Notes under the pieces: model-generated
What the model saw: only the letters and a program-made list of their open reading frames with translations
What the model was told of the DNA's origin: nothing
The model's database searches: none
In this document: positions 8,980 to 17,791 of the stretch, piece after piece
Numbering within the stretch: the stretch's first letter is position 1
How the letters are laid out: each line of letters begins with the position of its first letter
NCBI RefSeq assembly: GCF_001660705.2
Contig: NZ_LYBV02000034.1
Span: 231,715-295,714 of the forward strand
Length of the DNA stretch: 64,000 nt
Source of the DNA: Saccharicrinis aurantiacus
Lineage (GTDB): Bacteria > Bacteroidota > Bacteroidia > Bacteroidales > Marinilabiliaceae
Direction: 5' to 3'
Position numbers and translations under genes: made by a program

Positions 8980-10521
8980 TTAACTCTTAGGCCTAATTTT
9001 TAGTTTTTGACCTGGGCTTAATTTTGACGCATCTGAAATACCATTAAGCTGCATGATATCGGCATTTGAAACACCTGGATATTTTTTAGCAATGGTCCAC
9101 AAATTATCACCTTTTCTAACTGTATAAACTTCGTAATCTCCAGAATGCATTACCGGTGTTTTAACAGATGACTTAGATGCAATTACAACCGTTTTACCAT
9201 CTAGATTTTTCTTCTGAGCATAGCTCATTTTATTTATTTGCTGATAATAAGCGACTTTATTATTAGGAACATATACTGCTAACTTCTGACCAACCTTTAT
9301 AAGATTTCTACTTATATTATTCCAATATCTTAAATCCGAAGTTCTTACATCATACCAATCTGCAATTAAACCAACAGCATCGCCTGATTTAACCGTATAG
9401 TATAACTTAGTTTTATTCTTAGGTGCCGATGGTGCGTAATGATGGTTACTTGGCTCAACAAGCTTGTTTGATGCAAAATACTTTTCTCGCTCAAAAGAGT
9501 AGATAAACTCTTCTTTATCAATAAACGAATCAATACTTTTTGTTGGTAATTTTAGCGCATATTCTTTATTTATACTTGGCACAACATCTAAACGATAATG
9601 TGGATTGAGCTCTCGTAAAGTTTCAACATTAACATCCATCATAGCCGCTACTTGATTAAAGTGCAATAAATTATTGATCATTATTGTATCAGTTTCTAAT
9701 ACAATATCTGATTTTTGCGGACTGATTAAGTGCTCTTCATAATAATTCATAGTATATGCTGCAGCAATAAATGCTGGCACATAACCACGTGTTTCGCGAG
9801 GTAATCTATGATAGATTTCCCAAAAATCTCTTTTACCACCTGATCTGCGAATGGCCTTATTTACATTACCCTGACCACAATTATAAGCTGCTATCACCAA
9901 ATACCAGTCGTTATACATTTCATATAAATCTGATAAATAGCTTATTGCTGCCTCTGTACTTTTTATAGGATCACGTCGCTCATCAACGTAAGAGTTAACT
10001 TGTAATCCATATTGTTTTCCTGTGGGATACATAAACTGCCACAAACCCGAAGCTCCCACTCTAGAAAATGCTCTTGGATTTAAGGCCGATTCAATTATCG
10101 GCAAATATTTCAACTCTAGCGGCAAACCGGCAGCATCAAGTTGAGCTTCAAATATTGGGAAATAGTATTCTGACAAACCAAGCATTATTGACACTTGATT
10201 TCTTTTTCGTTTTGTATACAATTCAATGTAAGCTTTTACCTTACTATTGTATGGGAAATTAATGGGAGACTCAATACTCTGTAAGCGATTAATATAAATT
10301 GAATCTGGAATATTCTTCAAGGCACGTTCTGCTGCTATCCTAAGCGAATCTGCATGAATAGACTCAATCCCTTTAAAGGCTAAATCATCAAGACTCTCAG
10401 TAAAAGCACCTTCTTCAACATCAGTTCCTAAATTAAGCGTATCCTTAAGTGCTATTTCAGTTTGAGCTGAAACACATATACATGTGATTAAAATTAATAT
10501 GGTAGAAAATAATGTCTTCAT
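8980..10521 (-). CDS. mltD: Membrane-bound lytic murein transglycosylase D-like, SLT plus two LysM domains
   Basis: The 513-aa precursor has a signal peptide (MKTLFSTILILITCICVSAQ), a lysozyme-like SLT domain at about 125-265 with catalytic E144 (IIESALNPRAFSRVGASGLWQF region) and the AAYNCGQGNVNKAI motif, and two LysM repeats near 375-420 and 465-511 that bind peptidoglycan. It should cleave glycan strands between MurNAc and GlcNAc forming 1,6-anhydro ends. The gene follows parA-parB-DUF5683, an order I recall from many Bacteroidota. The signal peptide lacks a clear lipobox, so it may be periplasmic rather than a lipoprotein as in E. coli MltD. Confidence 0.9.
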   Translation of the reverse strand: MKTLFSTILILITCICVSAQTEIALKDTLNLGTDVEEGAFTESLDDLAFKGIESIHADSLRIAAERALKNIPDSIYINRLQSIESPINFPYNSKVKAYIELYTKRKRNQVSIMLGLSEYYFPIFEAQLDAAGLPLELKYLPIIESALNPRAFSRVGASGLWQFMYPTGKQYGLQVNSYVDERRDPIKSTEAAISYLSDLYEMYNDWYLVIAAYNCGQGNVNKAIRRSGGKRDFWEIYHRLPRETRGYVPAFIAAAYTMNYYEEHLISPQKSDIVLETDTIMINNLLHFNQVAAMMDVNVETLRELNPHYRLDVVPSINKEYALKLPTKSIDSFIDKEEFIYSFEREKYFASNKLVEPSNHHYAPSAPKNKTKLYYTVKSGDAVGLIADWYDVRTSDLRYWNNISRNLIKVGQKLAVYVPNNKVAYYQQINKMSYAQKKNLDGKTVVIASKSSVKTPVMHSGDYEVYTVRKGDNLWTIAKKYPGVSNADIMQLNGISDASKLSPGQKLKIRPKS

Positions 10522-10573
10522 TACAATGATTTTACTCTGTTGATAAAATTAAACTTGGCAAAAGAGAGTAGTG

Positions 10574-11218
10574 CTAAAATACAAGCCGAACCTGCAATCC
10601 AACATGATTAAACTGCGATCCGATAGGAGTTACGATAGGTTCCCAATGAATGCTAAGGTCGTTGCTAACATCATAGGTTTTAAAATGAGCATCTACACTT
10701 GCATCAACAAGGTTAAGAACATATACAAGTACAATACCAACATAACTTAAATCGCGATAGCGTTTGTAGTAATTTTTTTTATTTTCAAGTTGTCCCTCAA
10801 ACCACGCATCTAAACGAGCATCATTTTTGAGATCATCCTCGTCATATACAGGTGGTAAAACATCTAAATAACTCTTATTATTGGGATCTTGAATTACATA
10901 ATCGCGATAAGCAGTTTTGTATTTACTGTAATAGGTACTATTAAAATCAATGGCATAAACTAAACCACCAAGTGCTGCATAAACCAAAGGAATCTTCCAA
11001 TACTTCTTATTATATGCTTGTCCTAAACCAGGTAGTATAGCTGAGTATAAGGTAGCTTTATGAGGAGAGTGTAACTTAACTTCAGGCTCGGGTAAAAAAA
11101 CCAAGGTGTCTGCGACTTCAAAATATGCTGTGTCACTCTGCGCCTTTGCATTAATTGCAAAAGAGTTGAGGATTGCTATCAATCCAATTACCCGCAGACT
11201 ACTTTTAATATTGATCAA
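10574..11218 (-). CDS. DUF5683 envelope protein
   Basis: The 214-aa product has a signal peptide (residues 1-26, ending NAKAQ) and a central hydrophobic region with the motif HKATLYSAILPGLGQAYNKKYWKIP, characteristic of DUF5683 proteins, followed by a second membrane-like helix near 160-172 and a C-terminal beta segment. Function is unknown; its fixed position between parB and mltD suggests a link with envelope growth or segregation, which is inference only. Spacing is 27 nt from parB and 52 nt to mltD, consistent with one transcript. Confidence 0.8.
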   Translation of the reverse strand: MINIKSSLRVIGLIAILNSFAINAKAQSDTAYFEVADTLVFLPEPEVKLHSPHKATLYSAILPGLGQAYNKKYWKIPLVYAALGGLVYAIDFNSTYYSKYKTAYRDYVIQDPNNKSYLDVLPPVYDEDDLKNDARLDAWFEGQLENKKNYYKRYRDLSYVGIVLVYVLNLVDASVDAHFKTYDVSNDLSIHWEPIVTPIGSQFNHVGLQVRLVF

Positions 11219-11245
11219 AATAAAGCTTTTAAATGTATCGGTTTG

Positions 11246-12118
11246 TTACTTGTTATTTGCTTTATCCAGAATGCCAATGATTTTTTCTAAATCTTCATCC
11301 GATGCAAAAGGAATTACAATTTTTCCTTTTCCGTTATCATCACGAGAGAATTTAATATTTGTTTTAAAAACACTTGATATCTGATTACTCAATTGCTGAT
11401 ATTCTTCAGGCAGTTGAGGCTTAGTTGATTTTTTAGGTTCGCTAGGATTATTATATTCACGAACCAACTCCTCCACTTTTCTAACTGAATAATCGTTTTT
11501 TACAATTTCCTTAAACAGCTTAATTTGTTCTCTAGAGTTGTCGATTCCAATAATGGCACGGGCATGTCCCATTCCCAATAATTTATCTCTAAGCCCTAAC
11601 TGAACTTCGGCAGGGAGTTTTAATAATCGAAGGTAGTTTGTTACTGTCGCCCTCTTTTTACCAACACGTTCCGACATACTTTCTTGTGTAAGATTACACT
11701 CATCTATCAAACGCTGGTAACTGATGGCAACTTCAATCGGATCTAAATCCTCACGCTGAATATTCTCAACCAATGCCATTTCAAGCATTGTATCATCATC
11801 AGCAGTTCGAACATAAGTAGGTACTTTATCAAGGCCTACCATTTTAGAAGCTCTAAACCTACGTTCTCCGGCAATTAACTGATAAGTATTACCTGATTTA
11901 CGAACGGTTAAAGGCTGAACAATTCCAATTTCTTTTATAGAAGCGGCTAATTCCTGAAGCTTTTCTTCGTCGAAATGAGAGCGAGGTTGCCAAGGATTGG
12001 CTACAATTTTACTCACATCAATCTCATTCATTCCTGAGAGGGGCTTATTTTTTACAACATCATCTGTTCCTTCAATAAGTGCACCTAATCCTCTTCCTAA
12101 AGCATTCTTTTTAGCCAT
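11246..12118 (-). CDS. parB: Chromosome-partitioning protein ParB (Spo0J family)
   Basis: The 290-aa protein shows the ParB order: N-terminal MAKKNALGRGLGALI (the ParA-interacting tip), the CTP-binding ParB/Srx domain with the GERRFRA box at 84-90, the ENIQREDLDPIE segment, a helix-turn-helix region (LTQESMSERVGKKRATVTNYLRLL in part) that binds parS, and a C-terminal dimerisation domain. It loads on parS near the origin as a CTP-dependent clamp and recruits ParA and SMC. It starts 18 nt after parA. I did not find a convincing parS (consensus TGTTTCACGTGAAACA) in this window. Confidence 0.95.
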   Translation of the reverse strand: MAKKNALGRGLGALIEGTDDVVKNKPLSGMNEIDVSKIVANPWQPRSHFDEEKLQELAASIKEIGIVQPLTVRKSGNTYQLIAGERRFRASKMVGLDKVPTYVRTADDDTMLEMALVENIQREDLDPIEVAISYQRLIDECNLTQESMSERVGKKRATVTNYLRLLKLPAEVQLGLRDKLLGMGHARAIIGIDNSREQIKLFKEIVKNDYSVRKVEELVREYNNPSEPKKSTKPQLPEEYQQLSNQISSVFKTNIKFSRDDNGKGKIVIPFASDEDLEKIIGILDKANNK

Positions 12119-12136
12119 TCTGTATATTGTATTCTA

Positions 12137-12937
12137 TTATTTTAAGACCTTATCTTTATTATCGATTTTAGTCATATTATTTTTCTGCAATAACTCACGT
12201 GCCAAATTCAAATAATTTTGAGCACCTCTAGAAGTTGCATCGTATTCAACAACTGCTTTTCCATAACTTGGAGCTTCGCTCAGCTTGATGTTTCGAGCAA
12301 TTAGCGTTTCAAAAACCATATCTTGGAAGTGACGCTGTACTTCTTCAACAACCTGATTCGATAATCGTAAGCGAGAATCGTACATTGTTAATAAAAATCC
12401 TTCTATTTCTAAATCGGTATTTAAACGACTTTGAATGATTTTTATTGTATTTAAAAGCTTTCCTAACCCCTCAAGTGCAAAGTACTCACACTGTACTGGT
12501 ATAGCAACAGAATCAGCTGCTGTTAGCGCATTAACTGTAATCAACCCTAGGGATGGAGAACAATCAATAAGAACAAAATCGTAATCGGCTTGTACTTGTG
12601 CTAACACATTTTTTAATACATTCTCTCTTTCGGGCTTATTGAGCATCTCAATTTCAGCACCAACAAGATCGATATGAGAAGGTAGCAAATCTAAACCTTC
12701 AATATTTGATTTTAATATAGCCGTTTTTGGTTCAATGTCATCTACGATACATTCGTAAATACTTGCATCAATTTCTCTTAAGTCGAAGCCCAAACCAGAT
12801 GTGGCATTTGCCTGAGGATCGGCATCTACTAAAAGAATTTTATACTCAAGAACCGCTAAACTTGCCGCTAAATTAATAGCAGTTGTAGTTTTCCCGACTC
12901 CCCCTTTTTGATTTGCAAGTGCAATGATCTTTCCCAT
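12137..12937 (-). CDS. parA: Chromosome-partitioning ATPase ParA (Soj family)
   Basis: The 266-aa protein opens with the deviant Walker A motif KGGVGKTT (residues 11-18, signature lysine K11 and catalytic K16), followed by VDADPQANATSG and the Walker B VLIDCSPSLG region. These define the ParA/Soj ATPases that form nucleotide-dependent dimers on the nucleoid and drive ParB-parS segregation. Length is typical of chromosomal ParA. It heads the likely unit parA-parB-DUF5683-mltD and has a plausible promoter about 80 bp upstream. Confidence 0.95.
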   Translation of the reverse strand: MGKIIALANQKGGVGKTTTAINLAASLAVLEYKILLVDADPQANATSGLGFDLREIDASIYECIVDDIEPKTAILKSNIEGLDLLPSHIDLVGAEIEMLNKPERENVLKNVLAQVQADYDFVLIDCSPSLGLITVNALTAADSVAIPVQCEYFALEGLGKLLNTIKIIQSRLNTDLEIEGFLLTMYDSRLRLSNQVVEEVQRHFQDMVFETLIARNIKLSEAPSYGKAVVEYDATSRGAQNYLNLARELLQKNNMTKIDNKDKVLK

Positions 12938-13015
12938 ATTCAGTAATTAAATCAATTAAGTATTTTAAAATTACTTAGTTAAGCCAAATCAAGTTGTCTG
13001 ATTTTTAAAGCTTGT

Positions 13016-13023
13016 CAAAGTTA
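13016..13023 (-). promoter_or_regulatory. Predicted -7 box (TAACTTTG) for parA
   Basis: Minus-strand TAACTTTG matches TAnnTTTG and would give a leader of roughly 70 nt before parA. A -33 TTG at standard spacing is not evident. Confidence 0.4.
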
Positions 13024-13108
13024 AACTTTTAATTAAAATAACGTATACGAAAAACAGTATAAAAGTTACACTGATTATTTATAACCCAACTCTTTTAAAA
13101 AGCCTTAA

Positions 13109-14110
13109 TTAGTCAGTAATTTTAACCAAGCACTCCTCTAAAAGAAGCTTTTTATTTATCGGAACAACTCCTGATTCTTCACAAACTAAGCCCCCTGCCA
13201 TATTAGAGACGCGAGCAATCTTATTCAGATCCAACTTTTGTAACAGACACAAAGTGGCAACACTAATTACAGTATCTCCTGCTCCCGAAACATCAGCAAT
13301 ATTTCGTATTTCTGCAGGAACAATATAATTAGCTCCCCCTTTCTTGGAGATAAACACACCATATTCCGATAAGGTTACCATTAAAATGTCGATATTCTGA
13401 TCTTCCTGAAACTTACAGGCAGCCTGCACCAACTCGTCACTAGGTCCTTTTTTAAGATCTAACTTACACCCTTCTGTAAACTCCTTAAAATTAGGCTTAA
13501 AGAATGTAACATTCTGATAGTCGATATAATTACGTTTTTTGGGATCAACTAATGTTGGTATACCAAGTTCATTAGCAATTGAAACAATGCGCTTTATTAC
13601 TCGGGGCGTAATTACGCCTTTATCGTAATCTTCAAATATAATTGCGTCAATAGCATTATTTTCGATGACTGTGTGAAATTGCCCAAGAATTTTGGCTTCA
13701 GTTACTTCTGGGATTGGACTTGTTATTTCCTCATCTACGCGCAACAAATGTTGCTGTTGACTAATTACTCGAGTTTTAACAGTCGTCATCCTGTTTTCGC
13801 ACCTTACGATCCCTTCACTGCTCAACTTTTGATTATCAAGTAAACTAAAGAAATCATGACTTCGTAAATCATCACCTATAACTGAGCACAAAATTGGATT
13901 GGCCCCTAAGGCTTGAATATTAAGGGCCACATTAGCGGCTCCTCCTAAGCGATCTTCACGACCAATACCCGATAATATAGGCACTGGTGCTTCTGGCGAA
14001 ATACGATTAACATCTCCCCATAAATAGGAATCTATCATTACATCCCCAACAATGAGAATATTTTTATTATTAAAGGATTCGAATAAATCGTTGAAGAACT
14101 CTTTTGACAT
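13109..14110 (-). CDS. hldA: D-glycero-beta-D-manno-heptose-7-phosphate kinase (RfaE domain I, PfkB family)
   Basis: This 333-aa protein is a PfkB-family sugar kinase: N-terminal IVGDVMIDSYLWGDV, the substrate-binding GGAANVALN (56-64), and the anion-hole/catalytic DVSGAGDT with D279. The combination and sequence fit the kinase half of HldE/RfaE, which phosphorylates heptose-7-phosphate at O-1 for ADP-heptose synthesis used in LPS inner core. The nucleotidyltransferase half is missing, so the adenylyltransferase must be encoded elsewhere, as in organisms with separate HldA and HldC. No kinase-defining residue is missing. The gene has its own likely promoter immediately beyond the priA stop. 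Confidence 0.82.
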   Translation of the reverse strand: MSKEFFNDLFESFNNKNILIVGDVMIDSYLWGDVNRISPEAPVPILSGIGREDRLGGAANVALNIQALGANPILCSVIGDDLRSHDFFSLLDNQKLSSEGIVRCENRMTTVKTRVISQQQHLLRVDEEITSPIPEVTEAKILGQFHTVIENNAIDAIIFEDYDKGVITPRVIKRIVSIANELGIPTLVDPKKRNYIDYQNVTFFKPNFKEFTEGCKLDLKKGPSDELVQAACKFQEDQNIDILMVTLSEYGVFISKKGGANYIVPAEIRNIADVSGAGDTVISVATLCLLQKLDLNKIARVSNMAGGLVCEESGVVPINKKLLLEECLVKITD

Positions 14111-14161
14111 TTATATTGAGTTTGACCGTTTAACTTTATTGTACTATTTATAAAGACGCAG

Positions 14162-14195
14162 CAAATATAAAACAAATATTAGCAGCTAAAAGCAA
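14162..14195 (-). promoter_or_regulatory. Predicted promoter of hldA (TTG, 23 nt, TATATTTG)
   Basis: On the minus strand a TTG (14193-14195) is followed after 23 nt by TATATTTG (14162-14169), fitting the Bacteroidota -33/-7 pattern at the long end of the spacing range. The implied leader is about 45 nt. Confidence 0.5.
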
Positions 14196-14212
14196 TATTC
14201 ATTTTTGAACCA

Positions 14213-16678
14213 CTACATTGGATCCACGTCGATTTGAATTTGAGCGGCTTTAAATGCCGGATGAGAAAGCGACGCAATTATTGCTTGATTAATTAATTCC
14301 TTAACTTTTTTAAGAGATGCACCTTTCTCAATTTTTACCATCACCTTACGTAAATGCCAATTTTGAATTTTGCTGATTGGAGGTTCTTGCGGACCAATAA
14401 CTCTTGAATCAAATATCGATCGTAAATAATTAGTAAAATAATCTGCGACTTGCTCAGCTAGCCTATTGTTTTTATGTCGTACAGTGAAATAGACGAGTCG
14501 ATAAAAAGGAGGATATTTAAACAACTCACGCTCTGCCAATTGCTCATTATAATGATTCTTGAAATTATTATTGATCACATCCAAGATAACAGGATTATCA
14601 GGATTTGTAGTTTGTAATATCACTTTTCCCTGTTTATTCTTACGCCCTGCACGTCCGCTTACTTGCGACATTAACTGAAATGAACGCTCAAAAGCCCTAA
14701 AGTCGGGATAGTTAAGCATACTGTCTGCATTCAATATACCTACTATACTAACATTATCGAAATCTAATCCTTTCGATATCATTTGAGTACCTATTAATAT
14801 ATCAACCTCGCCACTCTGAAAGCTATTGATTATTTTCTCATGTGCCTTTCGAGTTCTGGCTGTATCTAAATCCATACGCAACACCGAAGCCTCTGGCAAC
14901 ATTAACTTTACATCCTCCTCTATTTTTTCAGTCCCAAAACCTTTAGTTTCAAGCTCATGAGATTCACAAGCCTTACAAGTGCGTGGCAAAAAATAACTAT
15001 GCCCACAATAGTGGCATATCAACTGATTATTATGCTTATGATAGGTCATACTGACATCACAATAATCGCATTTGGGCACCCACGCGCACTGATTACATTC
15101 TATATAAGGTGAAAAACCTCGTCGGTTTTGAAATAAAATAACCTGTTCATTTTTAGCTAAGGCACCTCTTACTTCATCAATTAAAATTGGAGAAAAATTG
15201 GTTACCATGCGTTTTTTTCGTCGCTCTTCTCTTACATTAGAAGTAATTATCTCGGGCATCTGAATACCTTCGTAGCGATTAAACAATTCTACCAATCCGA
15301 ATTTGCCTATCTGCGTATTATAATAGGTCTCAATGGATGGTGTTGCAGTTCCTAACAATACTTTTGCCTTATGCATGGCTGCTAAAACAATTGCGGTATC
15401 GCGGGCATGATATCGTGGTGCTGGGTCAAATTGCTTATAGGTATTCTCATGCTCCTCGTCAATGATAATTAATCCCAACTTATCAAAAGGAAGAAAAATT
15501 GAAGAGCGAACTCCAATGATAACCTGATAATTATTCTTCTTCAGTATATCATCCCAAACTTCAACTCGTTCTGCATCGCTATATTTAGAGTGATAAACAC
15601 CCAACTTATTTCCGAACACGGCCTTAAGTCGCTGCGTTATTTGAGTGGTTAAGGCAATCTCTGGTAACAGATAAAGTACTTGATTACCTAGTTTTATTTG
15701 TTCCTCAATTAAATGTATGTATATCTCAGTTTTTCCACTTGATGTAACACCATGCAACAAAACCGCATCTTTTTCGCGATATTGAGCTTTAATCTCCACA
15801 TAAGCTTTTTCCTGTTCGCTTGTAAGCGGATGTAATTCTTTAATTTGCGTATCGCTTTGATTTAGGCGAGAGATAATCTCGTCCGTCTCTTCAAGGATTC
15901 CTTTTTGCACTATCTGCCTAATTGCTGCCCCCGTAGTATCACATTTCTTTTTCAGCAAATCACGCGTAATTGTTTTTGCAAAATTCTCAGGATGCGCTCC
16001 TCCTATTAAGGTAAGCAAAGTCATTAGTACCTCAAGCTGCTTTTTTGCTCTACCCAATTGCGTAAAAGCATTCTGCAACATTTGTTCCTTTTGATACTTT
16101 GCTGAAATTCCAATAATCTTTTGTGTACGAGGCTTAAAACCATCTTTCAGTTTCTCACTCACAAATAAAGCTTCCTTATCGAGTAATCGCTTTACAGTAG
16201 GTAGTGCATTTTTAATTTCCGAAAGATTATTAAGCTCTTGTATAGAGGCTACCTTCTTCTCTTGAAGAATATCTAAAATCTGGGATTCTTTTTGAGTTAA
16301 AGCCTCTTCTTTCTCCCAATCTGCGTTATAATGAATCTTTGTTTCACTCTCTAACTTTAAACCCGCAGGTAATGCAGCTTTATAAACCTCACCTAGGGTA
16401 CACATATAATAATCGGCAATCCATTGCCAAAAATTAAGTTGGGTTATTGTAACTACAGGTGTTTCGTCGAGTACTGTACCAATTTCCTTAACCTCATAAT
16501 CTTGCGGCTCATTATCATGTAATTGATATACTACCCCCGAATAGAATTTCTTTTTTCCAAAGGGTACAATTACTCGCATTCCTACCTCTAGATTCTCTGC
16601 TATATCCCAAGGTACAGCATAAGTAAATAGCCGTGGAAGCGGAACTGGTAAAATTATATCAGCAAATATCTTATACAT
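14213..16678 (-). CDS. priA: Primosomal replication-restart helicase PriA
   Basis: The 821-aa protein has the N-terminal 3'-end-binding domain, a DEAH-type helicase core with Walker A GVTSSGKTE (310-318) and Walker B DEEH, and the paired zinc-binding cysteine cluster (CNQCAWVPKCDYCD, then CHYCGH and CKACES) inserted in the helicase. C-terminal motifs ILIGTQMISKGLDFDNV and QVSGRAGR complete the SF2 set. PriA reloads the replisome at stalled forks. Length is typical for Bacteroidota PriA. It appears to be transcribed separately from the downstream hldA. Confidence 0.96.
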   Translation of the reverse strand: MYKIFADIILPVPLPRLFTYAVPWDIAENLEVGMRVIVPFGKKKFYSGVVYQLHDNEPQDYEVKEIGTVLDETPVVTITQLNFWQWIADYYMCTLGEVYKAALPAGLKLESETKIHYNADWEKEEALTQKESQILDILQEKKVASIQELNNLSEIKNALPTVKRLLDKEALFVSEKLKDGFKPRTQKIIGISAKYQKEQMLQNAFTQLGRAKKQLEVLMTLLTLIGGAHPENFAKTITRDLLKKKCDTTGAAIRQIVQKGILEETDEIISRLNQSDTQIKELHPLTSEQEKAYVEIKAQYREKDAVLLHGVTSSGKTEIYIHLIEEQIKLGNQVLYLLPEIALTTQITQRLKAVFGNKLGVYHSKYSDAERVEVWDDILKKNNYQVIIGVRSSIFLPFDKLGLIIIDEEHENTYKQFDPAPRYHARDTAIVLAAMHKAKVLLGTATPSIETYYNTQIGKFGLVELFNRYEGIQMPEIITSNVREERRKKRMVTNFSPILIDEVRGALAKNEQVILFQNRRGFSPYIECNQCAWVPKCDYCDVSMTYHKHNNQLICHYCGHSYFLPRTCKACESHELETKGFGTEKIEEDVKLMLPEASVLRMDLDTARTRKAHEKIINSFQSGEVDILIGTQMISKGLDFDNVSIVGILNADSMLNYPDFRAFERSFQLMSQVSGRAGRKNKQGKVILQTTNPDNPVILDVINNNFKNHYNEQLAERELFKYPPFYRLVYFTVRHKNNRLAEQVADYFTNYLRSIFDSRVIGPQEPPISKIQNWHLRKVMVKIEKGASLKKVKELINQAIIASLSHPAFKAAQIQIDVDPM

Positions 16679-16748
16679 TTATGAAAAATGAAATTTTATT
16701 GAATTGACGAAAGTATTAAGAATTTGTGGTTTTCTCAGATTTACAAAT

Positions 16749-16776
16749 AAAAAAAGCCCAACTGTTATAGTTGAGC
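16749..16776 (-). terminator. Intrinsic terminator of the rdgB-porZ-...-Gfo/Idh unit
   Basis: Minus-strand GCTCAACT pairs with AGTTGGGC (one mismatch) around a 5-nt loop, followed by seven T (16755 down to 16749). It lies 20 nt beyond the stop of the oxidoreductase gene and before the priA start. Confidence 0.75.
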
Positions 16777-16796
16777 TCGTATTACAATTAGTTTGT

Positions 16797-17783
16797 TTAT
16801 AATGTAACCCAACTATTTATTTCCGATGATTTAAATATCGCATCAATAACTGCTGCATTATTAATTGAATCTTGAGCAGATATGGGAAGATCTTGATTCT
16901 TAATAATTGCCTCAGCAAATGCTTCAAACATCAAGCCATATTGATCGCTTACTTCAAATGTAAGCTTTCTACTGCCTTGAGCAGTGTGCACCCACACTTC
17001 ACTCTCCGTATCAACATAAGTATTAAACGGAATAGGTATAGATATTCGCCCTGCTGCGCCTACAATTTCAACATTCTGGTTTGCTTCAGATAATGTTGAT
17101 ACATTAAAAGTTACATTAGTACCTTCAAAATCCATTAGGGCCGATGATAATGTATCTGTTTTTGTTTCCTCGTTTCTATTCAATAAAGAAACTACCCTTT
17201 TGGGTTCACTCCCTAATAAAAAACGAGGTACAGAAACGGCATAACAGCCAATATCATACATCCCTCCTCCACCGAATTCTTTAATATTTCTAATATTAGC
17301 TATACTCGGATTGTTATACGAAAATGCGACATTAATATACTGAATGGCTCCAATTTGGTTGGTATCAACAATGTTTTTAACATGTAACCATAATGGATGA
17401 AATTTATACATAAAAGCCTCCATCAACAAAACATTTTTTTGCTTTGTGTAAGTAAATACATCTAATGCTTCTTCTCTATTAAGAGAAATGGGCTTTTCAC
17501 ACAATATCGGCTTATTTGCATCAGCACATTTTTTAATCCATTCACAATGCAGATGATTGGGAAGTGGTATATAAATGACATCAACATATTCGTCGCTAAG
17601 TAAATCCTCATAGTTACCATAGCTGACAGGAATCCCAAATTTACTAGAAACCTTTTTTGCCTTTTCTTCAGATCTTGAGGCTATAGCGTATAACTCACAA
17701 TTATTCGTGTTTTTTAGAGGTAGTATAATTCGTTTAATTAAATGGTTTGATGCCCCTAATACCCCTATTTTAAGTTTATCCAT
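16797..17783 (-). CDS. Gfo/Idh/MocA-family NAD(P)-dependent oxidoreductase
   Basis: The 328-aa protein has an N-terminal Rossmann fold (KIGVLGASNHLIKRI), the family EKP motif in ILCEKPISLNREEALD that contributes the lysine near the nicotinamide, and a C-terminal alpha/beta substrate domain with GGGGMYDIGCYAVS. Members oxidise or reduce sugars, inositols and dihydrodiols; the substrate here cannot be assigned. It begins 8 nt after the preceding unknown gene and is the last gene of the rdgB-porZ unit, so it may be co-expressed with a T9SS component; sugar modification of A-LPS is a possible but unproven reason. Confidence 0.85.
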   Translation of the reverse strand: MDKLKIGVLGASNHLIKRIILPLKNTNNCELYAIASRSEEKAKKVSSKFGIPVSYGNYEDLLSDEYVDVIYIPLPNHLHCEWIKKCADANKPILCEKPISLNREEALDVFTYTKQKNVLLMEAFMYKFHPLWLHVKNIVDTNQIGAIQYINVAFSYNNPSIANIRNIKEFGGGGMYDIGCYAVSVPRFLLGSEPKRVVSLLNRNEETKTDTLSSALMDFEGTNVTFNVSTLSEANQNVEIVGAAGRISIPIPFNTYVDTESEVWVHTAQGSRKLTFEVSDQYGLMFEAFAEAIIKNQDLPISAQDSINNAAVIDAIFKSSEINSWVTL

Positions 17784-17791
17784 AATTGAAT

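Noticed and set aside
9785..9797. CACGTGTTTC inside mltD as a half parS
   Set aside because: Only one half resembles the consensus and the other half does not mirror it.
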